From Membranipora membranacea (taxonomy: Eukaryota; Bryozoa; Gymnolaemata; Cheilostomatida; Membraniporidae), in NCBI GenBank assembly GCA_914767715.1, contig OU612070.1, positions 6,033,501 through 6,097,500 on the forward strand: a stretch of DNA of 64,000 bases, given 5' to 3'. Below are positions 1 to 12,400 of the stretch, one piece after another; the first letter of the stretch is position 1, and each line of letters opens with the position of its first letter. The position numbers and the translations under genes are program-made. Under the pieces are notes generated by a model. It ran no database searches, was not told where the DNA came from, and saw nothing but the letters and a program-made list of their open reading frames with translations.

Positions 1-445
1 TACTTCCTTGTAAAATTTGTTTTTGAGTGAAATCAGGCACAATACATCTGAAGTGATCCATTGGTTTTTCTTGTTGCGTACTCGCATATTTTTTTCTGGC
101 GCGTGTTTGTGTACAATGTTTATTATAGATTGGTCAATCATTTCAGCTCCTTTCTGGATTGAAAGATGGGGGTCGGCGGCTATTTGCTGTAAAGGTAACA
201 GTTCACATTCTTTATAGAATAACGAGGGGTTTAATTTCTGGAAACTTCTGGTTTTGATGAGTTGACGTTTTGGCTTAACGGTTTTATCCTGTCAAGCATT
301 AAAAATGTGGCATAGTGGTCTGAGATTGACTGCTCACATGTTAGTATTTTGGAAGCTTTGACTTTAAGATCACAATTAACATAATTGTGATCGATGAGGC
401 TTTCATTACCATGGTAACTTACAAATGATAACCCTGTTATCACTT
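1..445 (-). mobile_element. LINE (CR1/L2-like) fragment, endonuclease end to RT start
   Basis: Read on the minus strand, 443-231 encodes the C-terminal part of an AP-type endonuclease, including SLIDHNYVN and the terminal ISDH motif. After a stop and a frame change, about 170-1 encodes a linker (HAPEKNMRVRNKKNQWIT) typical of the stretch between endonuclease and reverse transcriptase in CR1/L2/Jockey-type LINEs. The element runs off the left edge of the window. Stops and frame changes show it is dead. The same endonuclease segment recurs in the LINE at 13960-15290 (SLLDYNYVN), so both belong to one family or to close families. Confidence 0.75.
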
Positions 446-1924
446 GATATAGGCCTGTAGAAATGAGACTCTGTTGTGTTGTGCTCTATTGTGTTGTTCT
501 GTTGTGTGTTCATCTGGATTTTGGCCAGGTCAGTCAAAGGTCATAGCGTTAAATTCACATGTTTACAGTTTTTTTGATGGGGAGAGTGCACATTTTGCTC
601 TATTCTATGGAAATAATCCAATATTCTTGCTACAGCAAATTTCAAGCTCAGTGGTTTTCCCACGAGTGTCCATGCTTGTCCTATTTTTTCAATGGAATAA
701 CAACAATCTCATCTGAATTTCAATTCTCCAAGATTAAGAGGTAAGTTAATTCTAATATATTCCACAGTGGATGTGCTCCTGACCAATAGATTAAGATTGT
801 TTGGTGGGTGAATAGAGGAAACCGTTTCTCTCTCATTCCTCTTACTCCTTGCTTCACCCACCCATTGTATGAACTGGAATGAAGAAGAGTTGGTTAATCA
901 AAGGACATGTTCCTTTTTGCAAGCCAAATAGAATCATCATTTTATGGTATAATCAGGGAGAATGGTGGTCGGTTCAAATTACTTACACGTTACTGCTGAG
1001 AGGGAGTACATGCAAGGAGTTACTCCTTGGTACTTGTGACTACACATTACTAGTTGGCCCTTCACTGCCTCGAGGGGACAGGCCTTCTTATCATACTGGT
1101 TGTGGGGGTCTGTGGGGTGGGGGAGGAGAGGAGACATCTCTTCTTTTTAGAAAAAATTTGAATTCAACCCTAGATCAATGAGCTCAATCCCAGATCTTTT
1201 CTACCCCAGATTTTTACTTGCCAACCCCAGATCCAAAAAACTCAATACGCCCCTGTGTGTTATTGAATTTTCTTCGTACTCCCTTAGACATTTGTCAATT
1301 TGCATTTAACCAGCTTTAGCCACTGAATACAAGCCCTTGAAAGGGTTTCAAGCCAGCGTTGAGTTGATTAAATTCAGAACTATTTGATATTGGAGAGTTG
1401 GTCAGAGAGAAGCCACTAAAAAAAAACAAGCCATTTATATATTATGGTTTTAAGCCAGTGTTGAGGAGATTAAATTCTGAACTATTTAATATTGAAGGGT
1501 TAGTCAGAGAGAATCTTTTCACTCCTGTTATTATTCTATAAGTGTGGTTTACATCCTTGACCTCACAGCTACACTGAACGTGTGGGTTGGTTATTGACGG
1601 TTTGTCTTAGTTGAATCCGTCTTTACTTTGGAGCCTGATCTCTAGGCTCAAGAAGTTGAACAAATTGTTGCAGTATTTCGTCAGACTTTGCTGGCTATCA
1701 TTGCAAAAAGCAAATTGTAGAGGTCATAGTCAGAGACAGTTATCTGACTAGATAGCTAGGCAAGCTGTATATGTATCTTTGTAGTCACTCATTCTTTCTG
1801 AACTGTAAATCGAAGACAGTACATATCATCTCTAATAGTCATTTTTGCATCACATACAGATTAAGTGTAGGGCTTCGAACATCATGATTCAAAATACACA
1901 CATCATTTATGTTTTAGCGTCTTG
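446..1924. other. 5' flank of the KAP-like gene, no gene seen
   Basis: I see no convincing exon here. The stretch holds a G-rich block near 1105-1135, a run of short repeats of the form CCCAGAT around 1180-1235, and an imperfect direct duplication at 1350-1513. Confidence 0.4.
1350..1513. repeat. Imperfect direct duplication, about 100 bp apart
   Basis: Two similar blocks, about 1350-1413 and 1446-1513, both run from AAGCCAG(C/T)GTTGAG through GATTAAATTC and GAACTATTT to GTCAGAGAGAA. They lie in the 5' flank of the KAP-like gene. Confidence 0.7.
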
Positions 1925-4900
1925 ATGGATGCAGAGAGAGGCTTACTGGCTTCTGAGTGAGAGAAAAGCACTACTAAAGAGAGTCCAAGTCCGAGTGATA
2001 GCGATGCGACTGTCAGTGCCAGTGATGATAGGGTATGGTATTAAAATCTTTAGCGATATAAATAAACTGGTCAATTGCAGAATCGGTCACTTCTGTAGGC
2101 CTGAGCCTTAGTATTATTGTAAGCATGTGAAAGCCAATCTTGTCTTGAGGGACTTATCTCACTACTTGCTAGGGCATCTTATATAGTCTGATGCCTGCTT
2201 TGTAGATGATATATTAAGTTGGTAGGCACGTTAAGAATTAATAAGCTTTTCAAAAGAGGCTGCTATTTTATGCAGCGATTGAAATTGACAGTAGATCGCC
2301 CCTTGAAGACTTTACTTCTGGCACCACCCATTATACTTATTATATGCAATGATTTTGTACCCTACTGTAAGATCGATAATGATTTATTATGAATTGGATG
2401 TGTGAGGCAGGAAGGGATTGTGAGTCTTCCAACACATCGATGACAAATTTGAAGATCGATCCCTAGAGATAAAATATTGATGACAAAGTTAATAGAACAC
2501 CTGCTATCATTTTCTCCTACAAATTCAAATTTTTCTTTCAGACAGCCGATGGTGCTCTGGCGGACCCGGGTTCTGCAACTCCTGGAAGCAAACATTTGAG
2601 CGATCCTATAGACTACGAAGTATACGCCAATACCTTACATCAGTAAGTAAAGTTGTGAGTTTGAAGAAAATTCATAGTGATTATCAATGTTGGGTTAGAG
2701 AGGTCTTAGCCTGATAGTTGTTGGCTGGACCTTTGCTCGTGGTTGACAAACAATCTTCTTTTCCTGTAAACTGTTGACTTTTAGGCCCTTTGTTTCAGCA
2801 ATGTATGAGTTAGCCTTATACAAATTTCATTGATCATTGAACCATTAATACTCAAACACTATGTTTCCATATGTCGATGTGGCAATCGATCGATACATGG
2901 AACCATAGTGAAATTGTCCTATCTGTTCCAAGCTTGTTATACACTCTATTGATAACATACTTATTTATAGGGTACTGGACGACCCTGAACTTCCCTTGCC
3001 TACCACGATGGGGATAATAGGAAAGCTTGGTACAGGCAAGAACAGAGTTACTGGAAACTTTCTCCATAGAAAGAATCTGGCCTGTAAGTATACTCTCCGT
3101 TCGATAAATTGAACTGTTATCATGGTGACTGAAACTCTTAGTGGGAGTTTCCTTTGCCCTATTACATCATACATTATAACAAAACTATTAGTAGGCTCAA
3201 TTATGTTTTCACTGAAGATCCAACAGTTTAGCATTTTCCCCTAAATGGAGTTGAAAATGTTCATGATTGATGATTAATTAAAAATTTGATTAAAATCAGA
3301 TGTCATATCACTCGCCACATCACGAAGCATGTGGAGCAAAATTTAGTTGCCTTAAGGGCTAGGCCGCAATGTCTGCGCCAGTTTGCTCTCAGTTTGCAGG
3401 CAGGTCGGAGCACACCTGGGGGCCAACCAAACCCCAGTATTCGAACCCACAACCTTCATCACTTGCGTGTTGAATGACCGGCGCTCTAACCAACTGAGCC
3501 ACCTACTACTACTACTACTACTACTCCTACTATGATGATATATTATGATATCTCCAGAACCCTCGTACAATCTTCAGCTTAATGCCACCTACCTCGAGCA
3601 CAAAATTCCTGATTGCATACAGAATCGAGATAACTTTTTGAATTATGACATCGCTAATATTTTAGAGTTTATATTGTGAGCAGATGCCAAACTTGGACCC
3701 AAGCCTATCAGTTGGAGATATAATATGCAGCAATGTTCCTGCTGGAGGTAGTTTATTTGCTCTGTTCCTGATATATGTGATAATCACCTTTCTGAGCAGT
3801 TATGGACTTGTAGTAACATACTTTAACATTGGTGAGTAGTATCTAGATTCAATTGCACTGTAATTCATGGCAGAATGAAATAGTGAAGAGCATGTTAATA
3901 CCTTGTGTGAAGACTTGAAACAAAAAAGAGCTGTCCATAACTAGCCAGAGGTAACTGGCATCCCGAAAATGATCGCTGAGTTGAAACAGATTGGGCACAA
4001 CGACAGCCAGTAGAAGATATAAATTAGATGAGGAAGACATTATGATGAGGTTTACTTTTTCAACGACTGACAATCTATGGGCAACAATTTTCCAAGCAAT
4101 ATTCCACAAAACAGAGGAATGTTTTGGAAAATGGAAAATGCAGACATACAGAATACTGACCTCAACCTTGATGGTATGAAATTAATTCATAAATCAACCC
4201 TAATAATAATGATAATTATAATAAAGTCGTTGTTAGACTTGTTATGCTGCTGACATCTGTAACAAACAGACTTGGTTTCTGTAATTTGGTTACCTATTTC
4301 AATGAGCCTGAATGAAAATTTCACTGAATAAGGGCAAGAATCATTGGCAGGAAGAACCAGACAATGCCAATCTTGATTTTTGCTTTGTTATTTAATGATC
4401 GTGATGAAACACGGTCAGAATCTCCCTCTAACTCGGTGACTGGTATTTCAGCAATTAATATGTTGCGACCAGTCAACCACCAATTGCATCAGGTTTAAAA
4501 CTTTGTACAACTGTTAGTGTTACTCATTAACCTATCATCCAAACTCTTTATGTGGATAAGAAAGTGCAAGAAAAACTCCTGGTTTATGTTTCGATGGGAC
4601 AAAGCTTTCTTCAATAATACTGTGTTCAACCTGCTTTTATCAAGTTTTTCCTCATCATTTTAAAGACAGAGTGTGTTGCAGAAGATAGAAACTATGTCAA
4701 AGTTCGAATACTAAACTTCATGTCTTATTCAGTCCTCAAATGTCCAACAATCTGAATTTCTGTGATCTGCAAATAAGTAATGGAACCTGACTGCTTGTAT
4801 TGAGAGCCATCCCAGGCATTTTATTTGCCTACCATTATCAAAATCACCTTGACATGTTCCGACGCTCTTTGCATCTGTAGCTAAAATGGAGGAAACTGTT

Positions 4901-7614
4901 GTTGTGAGATCTAGCCGCTGGAGGAAGCTGGTCCCTTACCCAATACTGATAACAATAGGTATAAAACAACTGTGTGGAATTGAAAACAAAATTTTTGGGA
5001 AACTGACAGGAATATGGCCACTTTGTGGACATTTTTAATAATGACAATGATTAGATCAGGGTACAAACTGGTCATCTCTGTGCATACGTTTTGAATGGTG
5101 CACCCAAGGGTTACATACTTCAGGTCTCAACTCTGTGTTTGGCGATTGAAGGAAAACTTGCTGCATTGGTCGTAATGTGATGGAATGAGATTTCGATTCT
5201 GAGTTTGGCTCATTGAGTGAATGAAAGCTTATTGTATGGGTCAAATTTTGATAACAAATCAATAGCTACCACCAAATGCAGGAGAATTGGGAATGAAAAA
5301 CAGCTTTCATCAGATATAATAGATATAATAATAATTTATAACACCTTATTATCAAGATCAGGAACTTGTATTGTTATTTTGTAGTTTTGATTGTCTTCAC
5401 ACTGTCTATATTTATCCTAGTAGCTGTAACTTTCAAGGAAGGAATGCTGAGTTTGTCAGAAGCAGGAGATCAAGCAATCGCAGCACTCACCGGCGGGTTC
5501 ATAGGTATGTAAGCTATAACAGATACATTTTGTGTTAGGAGGGAGGGTGCATTTCATTTATATGCATCTGTATCGGCAATGGGAAACTAAAAGCGTCGGG
5601 AGCACTGATACTTTGTGTGAACCTTTCGAAATTGTATGTATATCTTGACAGGCATCCTAGCTTGGACTGGACATCGGAGTTTTGCTCACAACCGGATGAT
5701 CTCGTAGCAATGTTGGGATGTGGCGTTTGAGACGGCAAAGATTATTTTTGCATCGCCATCAAATTTCACCCTTCAGACAAGGAATGTTATTTTTCTCACA
5801 TTTTCTTCACTTTGCATCTTTTGTAGGAGTGACAGTATTATCTCAGATTCGGAACATCTATACTGTACTGAAAAGTTTTTGCACTAGCCAAGCAGCAAAG
5901 ATTGCTAGTCTTAGTAAAAGTAGCGTGATCTCTCATGATCTTGGTTTCATGGATGAAGTACGTATATGCTTTCTTATGCCAAATTAATAGTAAACCATAT
6001 CCTTACCATAACCTAACCCTCCGCTATTTCATTCTCAAGCTTTCTTTTTTACCTTTTCTCTTTTTTTCGGTACTATTTGAAATAGACTGCAAACAAGTAT
6101 TAAAAATCACCTCAGACTGATATACTACAATGTATTCTTGCTCTTTTAATTCTTTACATTCACAGATCAAACAGGGATCTTAATTTGAAAAGTCTTGTGT
6201 CCTAAATTTTGTCCTCCAAACTATTTAACCTAGGCAAAACAACCTTTCGATGCGGAACATAATTTGCAGATTATTTTGAGTTTTTTGAACTAGGTAAAGA
6301 AGGAGATCAGTAAAACAATGGATTTTATGGAACAGCTGTATGGTAAAAGGTTTAGAATTCTCCTCATCATAGAGGAACTTGATGAATGCCAAAGTGCCAA
6401 AATTGTAGAGGTATTTGAGGTAAGTGAAACCATGCGGTGCTAGATTGAAGTGGCATACTTAATAAGCTGTGCTCTTAAAATGACATATATTTTTTAGAAT
6501 CCTTAATGGTTAACCTATCCTGGGATTCATGTCAATCATTTAAGGGGGAGGGAGGCTTTCTATGTATACGATAGATCTGGATATTTACTGTTTTGTGTTG
6601 TTATTGCTTGTACGGTAATATCAGCTCTATTACCGCCTTGAATAGTGTAGGCCTACCAACAGATCATGATTGAACTGCTAGTGTCAGTCAACTCAGCTTT
6701 CACACAACTCTTACATTAACACAGATTTAGCCTACCTAGATCACCATAAGTGTCAGATTTGTTTCATCGATTATTGGCATTTGTGGCAAAGTCACAATAT
6801 TCTGATCATTGGTTGGTTCTTTTACGTAGCATTTCATCATTGAATTGTTTTCTGTGAGGGAAAACATGATGGTGACCCTATATTTGAAAAGAAGTATACT
6901 AGGTTTGTCATATAAAAATGAATAAGTATTTTAATTTTATGTTCAGTTAAACTTGGTAGAAATAGAGAATAGACACCTGGCGGATGGCATCATGCACCAT
7001 ACACCATGCATATGCTATTTCTAAATCATCATTATCATTGGCTCTCGTTCCCAATCTCAATTCTGAATTGCGGAAACTCACTTTCTCATAATAGTTTAAT
7101 GTTTGTGCTATATCGAGACGGATGTTGTTTTCGCTCCGAGATTTTTCAAGAGTAATACCGACCAACTCAAGCCAATAACATCCCAGGCCAACAGACCGTC
7201 ACATACAGCCCTATGCCAACGCACACAAACCCACAAAGGCCCTCGCTGCCCAAGTTAAGAGCCCCTGAAGCATATGAAAGAAGGTAAAAGTCAAAACCTA
7301 GACATTTCATTTTGGAGGCGTTTGGGAGTTCCATTTGGGAGTTTCAAGGGACAATTTTCTAGATACTTTGAGTTTAGCGTTTATTATTTCAAAAACTGAA
7401 TCTATGTCAAATGAGCAAATAGAATATGAGTCCCTTTTACATTTAAATACACTTCACACAACTAGCTAAGAAGATTTGGTACATTATGAAATGTCGTAAC
7501 AATTTTTTATGGAGTTGTCTTCTTTCTCAGCAGAAAGGGATAATTCTCGACAGACCTAAACATGATGAACGTTCAAAGGATGAACTCCCTCTCAGTTCAT
7601 TGGTTCAGAAGTAA
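1925..7614 (+). pseudogene. KAP-family P-loop protein, degenerate, with in-frame stop
   Basis: Eight exons join in phase: 1925-2032, 2542-2642, 2971-3083, 3712-3831, 5385-5504, 5827-5957, 6294-6419, 7531-7614 (300 codons). The order matches KAP NTPases (the Kidins220/NKPD1 class): an N-terminal DPIDYEVYA block, a Walker A region (GKLGTGKN), two hydrophobic membrane segments (exons 4 and 5), an LGFMDEVKKEI block and a Walker B region (LLIIEELDEC). Several key features are lost. Asn replaces Ser/Thr after the Walker A lysine, the usual Asp-Asp of Walker B is Glu-Glu, the WFNAWEY block after the P-loop is absent, and the protein ends about 27 residues after Walker B. Codon 12 of the first exon is TGA, with the same frame open on both sides. 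It may be a pseudogene, or a non-catalytic protein starting downstream or elsewhere. The acceptor of exon 4 is the weakest junction. Confidence 0.65.
3348..3533 (-). mobile_element. tRNA-derived SINE with a (TAC)n end
   Basis: On the minus strand the sequence starts with GTGGCTCAGTTGGTTAGAGC, a good pol III A box, and has GGGTTCGAAT as B box about 50 bases later. It is followed by a non-tRNA body containing CAGGTGTGCTCC. The copy at 31190-31400 shares this GGTGTGCTCC body. A (TAC)n run at about 3503-3530 borders the head. It lies in intron 3 of the KAP-like gene. Confidence 0.75.
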
Positions 7615-9490
7615 CAGAGGATTGGCTGTTTTGCTTGTAAGGTTGGTCTGATATCACCAGATCATACTTATCTGATATGTCTGACTAGTACTTGTACTAT
7701 TGGATATTCATAATAATATTGTCTAATTTTAAGACTGTGTTGTGGTTTTATTGTCCTGGAAAGTAACACGAGTGTTCTCATCATTTTACCACGCTAACCA
7801 AGTGTGGGGAAAATTAAATTTGCATACTCAAGACAGACTTTTATGTTGATATAATTTTGCTAGGTAATCTTGCTTTAAGGTGGGCTCCATGCTTGGTCTC
7901 AAAGCACGCAAAGCTGCTCATCTCCAGACGGCAGGGATTATCGGTCCCTGAACAGGATAAGTGATGTCAAGCATTGACATCACATTGAGAAAATCCATTA
8001 AAGGCCATTAAATCTGGCGGTAATTTGTCATTGTACCAAAGAAAGAAAATGTCCCCCGTGATTTGCGACATCTTGCAACGAATTTGGTGTTAGCGTATTT
8101 CCTATAACCTTGGCTGTTTGATAGTACAAGTATACAGATGATACTCAATATACCCTTGGCTGCTTGCTATGTACAAAATTTATAATAATCATGATTCCAG
8201 GTGAATACTGTGCCTAATGCATGATTGTTGCAGCATTTTTTGTGTTGAACACTCATTGCAACGATATAATATCATTACAATGATCATAAATGATGCTAAT
8301 AATGACTTATGAAACATCCCTGTTTCTCTGAGTGTAAAAAAGGATTATGGTCGATGACAACTTCCTCTGATTTCTTCATTTGCTGGTAACCTTCGGAGTT
8401 GTGGATCAAGAAGTCTAAACCATAATGTAAAAGCTCAATTAAAATTGAGTCAAATTAGTGTAATTGAGGGTTTGTCTACATTGCGTGTTGATTCGCCTGT
8501 TGATTTTAGTTTCTTTCCACTGGAGGGAGAGCTAGCCTGGGCAGGCTGTCGTGTCAGGGGTGGGAGGGGGGACGACCCACCCACGACAGCCTGCCCAGGC
8601 TAAGGGAGAGCCAATGGTATTAGTTTTCCTGTTTTCCGGGTCTACTCCAGGATGTATATGCGGTGATGAAATACTGTTTCCTGTGTTAACCTCCAGTTTT
8701 GACTCAATGTTTCCTCTGCATTATTCTCACTGGATCACAAGGGCTTAGCTAAGTGTTGGCTGATCACAGTTCTTTAAAGTTAAAAGCTCGTGCCTACAGC
8801 CCACAATTAAAGAATTTTATGACAAAGAAAAAGAGGAGATAGCAAGACAAGACAGCAAAATTGGCATGATGATATGCAACCTCAATGCTGAAGCGAATAC
8901 AAATCTCCTATCTAAACGTCATGATGAATATGGCCTACCCTTAAAGCATGAATTCAACCACTTGGGTGGGTATACAGTGAGCTTGTAAACTCTATTTTTA
9001 GAGGTTGGAGCTGGTAGAAGATGACAGAGCAAAATACTTGTGACACTTAAGTAGTTATTATGGCCTATTATGGTGACCTTTGAATGTTTTCCCTTACTCA
9101 TGCCTACAAATTCATTGCTATGTGGCTTTCATAACAGCCATTCATTGATTGGTAGGATTCAGTAATAGATACAAATGTTATGATTTGGCAATAATACATC
9201 CAATTGACTGGACATTCATTTCTTCTCAATCTGATTCATTCTAGATCTGCATCTTGGTCAATCATCATGATGCTTTGTTTACTTCCCCTTTTATTCAAAC
9301 CCACAATTAGATTGCAAAATCGTGATAACATGTTAGTGATCTATGTTCCAATGCATAAATACACACGCACAAGGGCATGATTGCTTTGCATTTGGAATTA
9401 TAGAAGTTGTATGTGTACACAGCACAAGGGAAGCAAATATAGGATTTAAACAGACAATCTTGCCTCAAGAGAGTCAGATTTACGACAAAG
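7615..9490. other. Gap between KAP-like and CUB genes
   Basis: No exon is supported. The one clear structure is the GC-rich inverted repeat at 8533-8602, listed separately. The rest is AT-rich sequence without recognisable similarity. Confidence 0.4.
8533..8602. repeat. Perfect inverted repeat, 21-bp arms
   Basis: Arms at 8533-8553 and 8582-8602 are exact reverse complements, beginning TAGCCTGGGCAGG. The loop of 28 bases is purine-rich (GGGGTGGGAGGGGGG). It is much more GC-rich than its surroundings. It may be the fold-back remnant of a mobile element or a stable RNA hairpin; nothing decides between them. Confidence 0.85.
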
Positions 9491-12400
9491 ATGTATGGAG
9501 TGAAACTAAACATGGCACTGCTGCTTCTTCTTACCGGGTTTTCTGTACTGTACCGACACGTCTCAGCTGGTGAGTTTGCAAGTTAAATGGTGTAGGGAGT
9601 GGTTATGGGGCAATCGATAGGGTATTGGTCTTTCAATTCGATTCCTGTCGGATCACCATGGTGTAAGGAAGGGTACGAGTTTTTTACTGTGTAATATTTG
9701 TATTCGTTTGTCTGTCTGATGTCAACAACTACCCTTAACCCTGAGACTCCAATACACACTTTTGAATTTCATTTCATCCACTCTCTTGCCTTTTTTCTTT
9801 TACAGTACAACATACGCTGTGTCAGACCACACAAGTTCCAGTCCTTCAGGAGGGTACAATTCTAGGACCTGATGACTCTGTTCTCCAAAATCTGGATGAT
9901 GATGAAAGTTCTTGCACTCTCACACTACAGCAAGTACCTACTGACTCCTGGATTAGATTCACGTTCGGCGGACTTAATGCTCTGCTGTTTACCCTGTATG
10001 AATCACAGATTTTGGATATGTATAATATAACTTGTGGTAGTGCAGCAGCAAATGTAAGAGACGGTGTTTTATACTGCTACACTGGGGACTTGGATTTCTC
10101 GGGAAGCTTTGAGTTTGCGGGTGGTTACTCTGAAATAGATGTTGAAGTTGAATTGTCTCCTCTCTGGCTCGCTCAGAGACTGGTCATCAATTACATTGGT
10201 AAGAGACAGGGTTTGGGCTATTTACAAATGTGCAGATGAATACGCTTTGTAAGATATCCTGCAAATTTATCAAGAATGGCTGCATATCTCCAGATCATGT
10301 CGATACTATGCTATGATGTCGTTACTTGGATAGTCTGTTTCCTTTTATCATTTAATTGATGTTCCAATATATCAAAAGTGAGCTTGCAATATCTGACCAA
10401 AACTAATGACCTATCCTATTTGGGTCGATTAGCAAGGCCCCCCTGCTTACTTCTCACCTCGTCTGGCGTCTATTACCATCAGATGTTCGTATCAAAGGTT
10501 TACAGGAATGCTATTTTGTTATTTATAAAATGAGCGAACTAAGGAACTATAGGAACTGTGGTGTTTCTTCCCGATTTTTAATGAATTCATATAAATAGTT
10601 TCAGTGTCATTTGATTTATTTAGTTGGGCAAATAATTGCACCCTTGGACACTTCAAACTGGCAGAGGAATGCATTCGAGGTCACTGCTACATCAGGTTAT
10701 GTTGTAAGTCATCCTGGATACCCCTTTGGAAAGTACGAGAAAATGACCCGTTCTGAGATCTATTTGGGGACCAATGACCAAGCAGTCCATGGCTTCAACG
10801 TGACTTTCCTGAACACGGATATTCAAATGGACTGCAATAAAGACTATGTCATGATTGAAACTGATGATTTGACTACCATAGACTGCTGGTGTTCTGAGGA
10901 TATAACTGCTAAAGGTCTCGAACCAACTTACTACAACACTACCAACATTACGATCAGGTTTATAACTGATATGCCCGAAGAGAGAAATGGATTCTTACTC
11001 TTTTACCAAGGTAAATTCCTGTAGCATTGCAGAATTCCCAAAGAGTTTTACAAAGGTGATCCTAGTCCAGTAAAAGTATAACTAACATGTTTTGTACGGA
11101 TTGCTAAGTAGAGTTGTAGCCGACCAAACAGTGATTGCTAACCATCAGTTGCTAAGTCATGAAAAAAACCTTTACATTTGAATGACTGTGCTGTTTGGAA
11201 ATTCTAAGGCTATTTTGAAATTGCATCTCCTGCTACATGGATTACTTGCATTTTATATTTATGCCTCTTTGGACTGTGATTGAATTTTCCACCCAGCAAT
11301 GAGTTACCATGTACTACGCTAGATAGTTTAGTACACAGCTGATAGTTTCTATGCCTCACAAGTTTGTGTTTGAGCTGTGTTTTAATGACAGGTGCAACCG
11401 ATGATATAATTTTATTGGGTGACATAATTGCATGCCTGTACCAGGCAATTGATATCAGCCTTCTTGAAAGTTGTGCCCTGTCACGGTATCCATACCATTA
11501 TAGTGATATATACCACTTCATAGTACTGAGAACATAATGTCTTCCCATATCTAACATGTTGATAGATAAAATCAGATGGATGATTAGTGAAAACGTCAAT
11601 AGATTTTCCCTCCTGCCTGTGTGAAACATTTGTTTCAATATATTCATTCAATCATGCAGAGTTATCAAACCTTTCATAAGGAGGACCAAACTTCAACACT
11701 GTGCTCTCAAAACCAAAGATAAAAACTGCAACACAGAAAATCCTTTTTATCCCTTCAAAATAAATCTCACTCTGAACACAGGTTGTGCCCCAAAAAATAC
11801 AAGCTGAGGTTCCATTTTTTCCTGCTATATAAGCACTCCAATATATTTACTTTTATTGGCAGCCAAAGTCATCTCTTTGGAAATTTTTTGCACTCAGTGC
11901 CAGAAAACAAAAATAGGAACAAAAAAAAAGAAACAGAAAGAAAATTGAATATAATATAATATCATTAACGATGTTGATCAAGCTGAAAATATATGGTTGA
12001 ATATTTTTAACCAATGATTTAACCCTACTGTTACAGTACTGTATGAGGAGGCCACCACTCTGCTGCCTGTTACCACGACTCCTATAGCTGAGAGCTCCAC
12101 AAACAGAGAAGGAGCACAGTCTACTACAGATCTGAGTGTTGGAGGGAACACAGACAAGATCACTATCACAAAGACATCACAGAATGGACTTGTAGCTGCT
12201 TGTGTAATACTAGCTGCGCTCCTGATTATTGCTGTAGCTGTTTTCAGCCTCTGTTTTCTAAGAGAGCGAAATCTCAGGTATGTTTGACAACATAGACATA
12301 TTTTCGTATTCCGACCAAAAGAGGAACACATGCTATTTGTACCCTGGAGAAGCAAAGCCGGACCTCAGCAAAAAACTATAGTTTTGTCCTAGTTTACATT

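Noticed and set aside
6947-7165. 72-codon minus-strand ORF in the last intron of the KAP-like gene
   Set aside because: No family resemblance and no splice-supported continuation; kept as intron.
9600-9660. Possible SINE head (CAATTCGATTCCTGTCGG)
   Set aside because: B-box-like only; no acceptable A box or tail.
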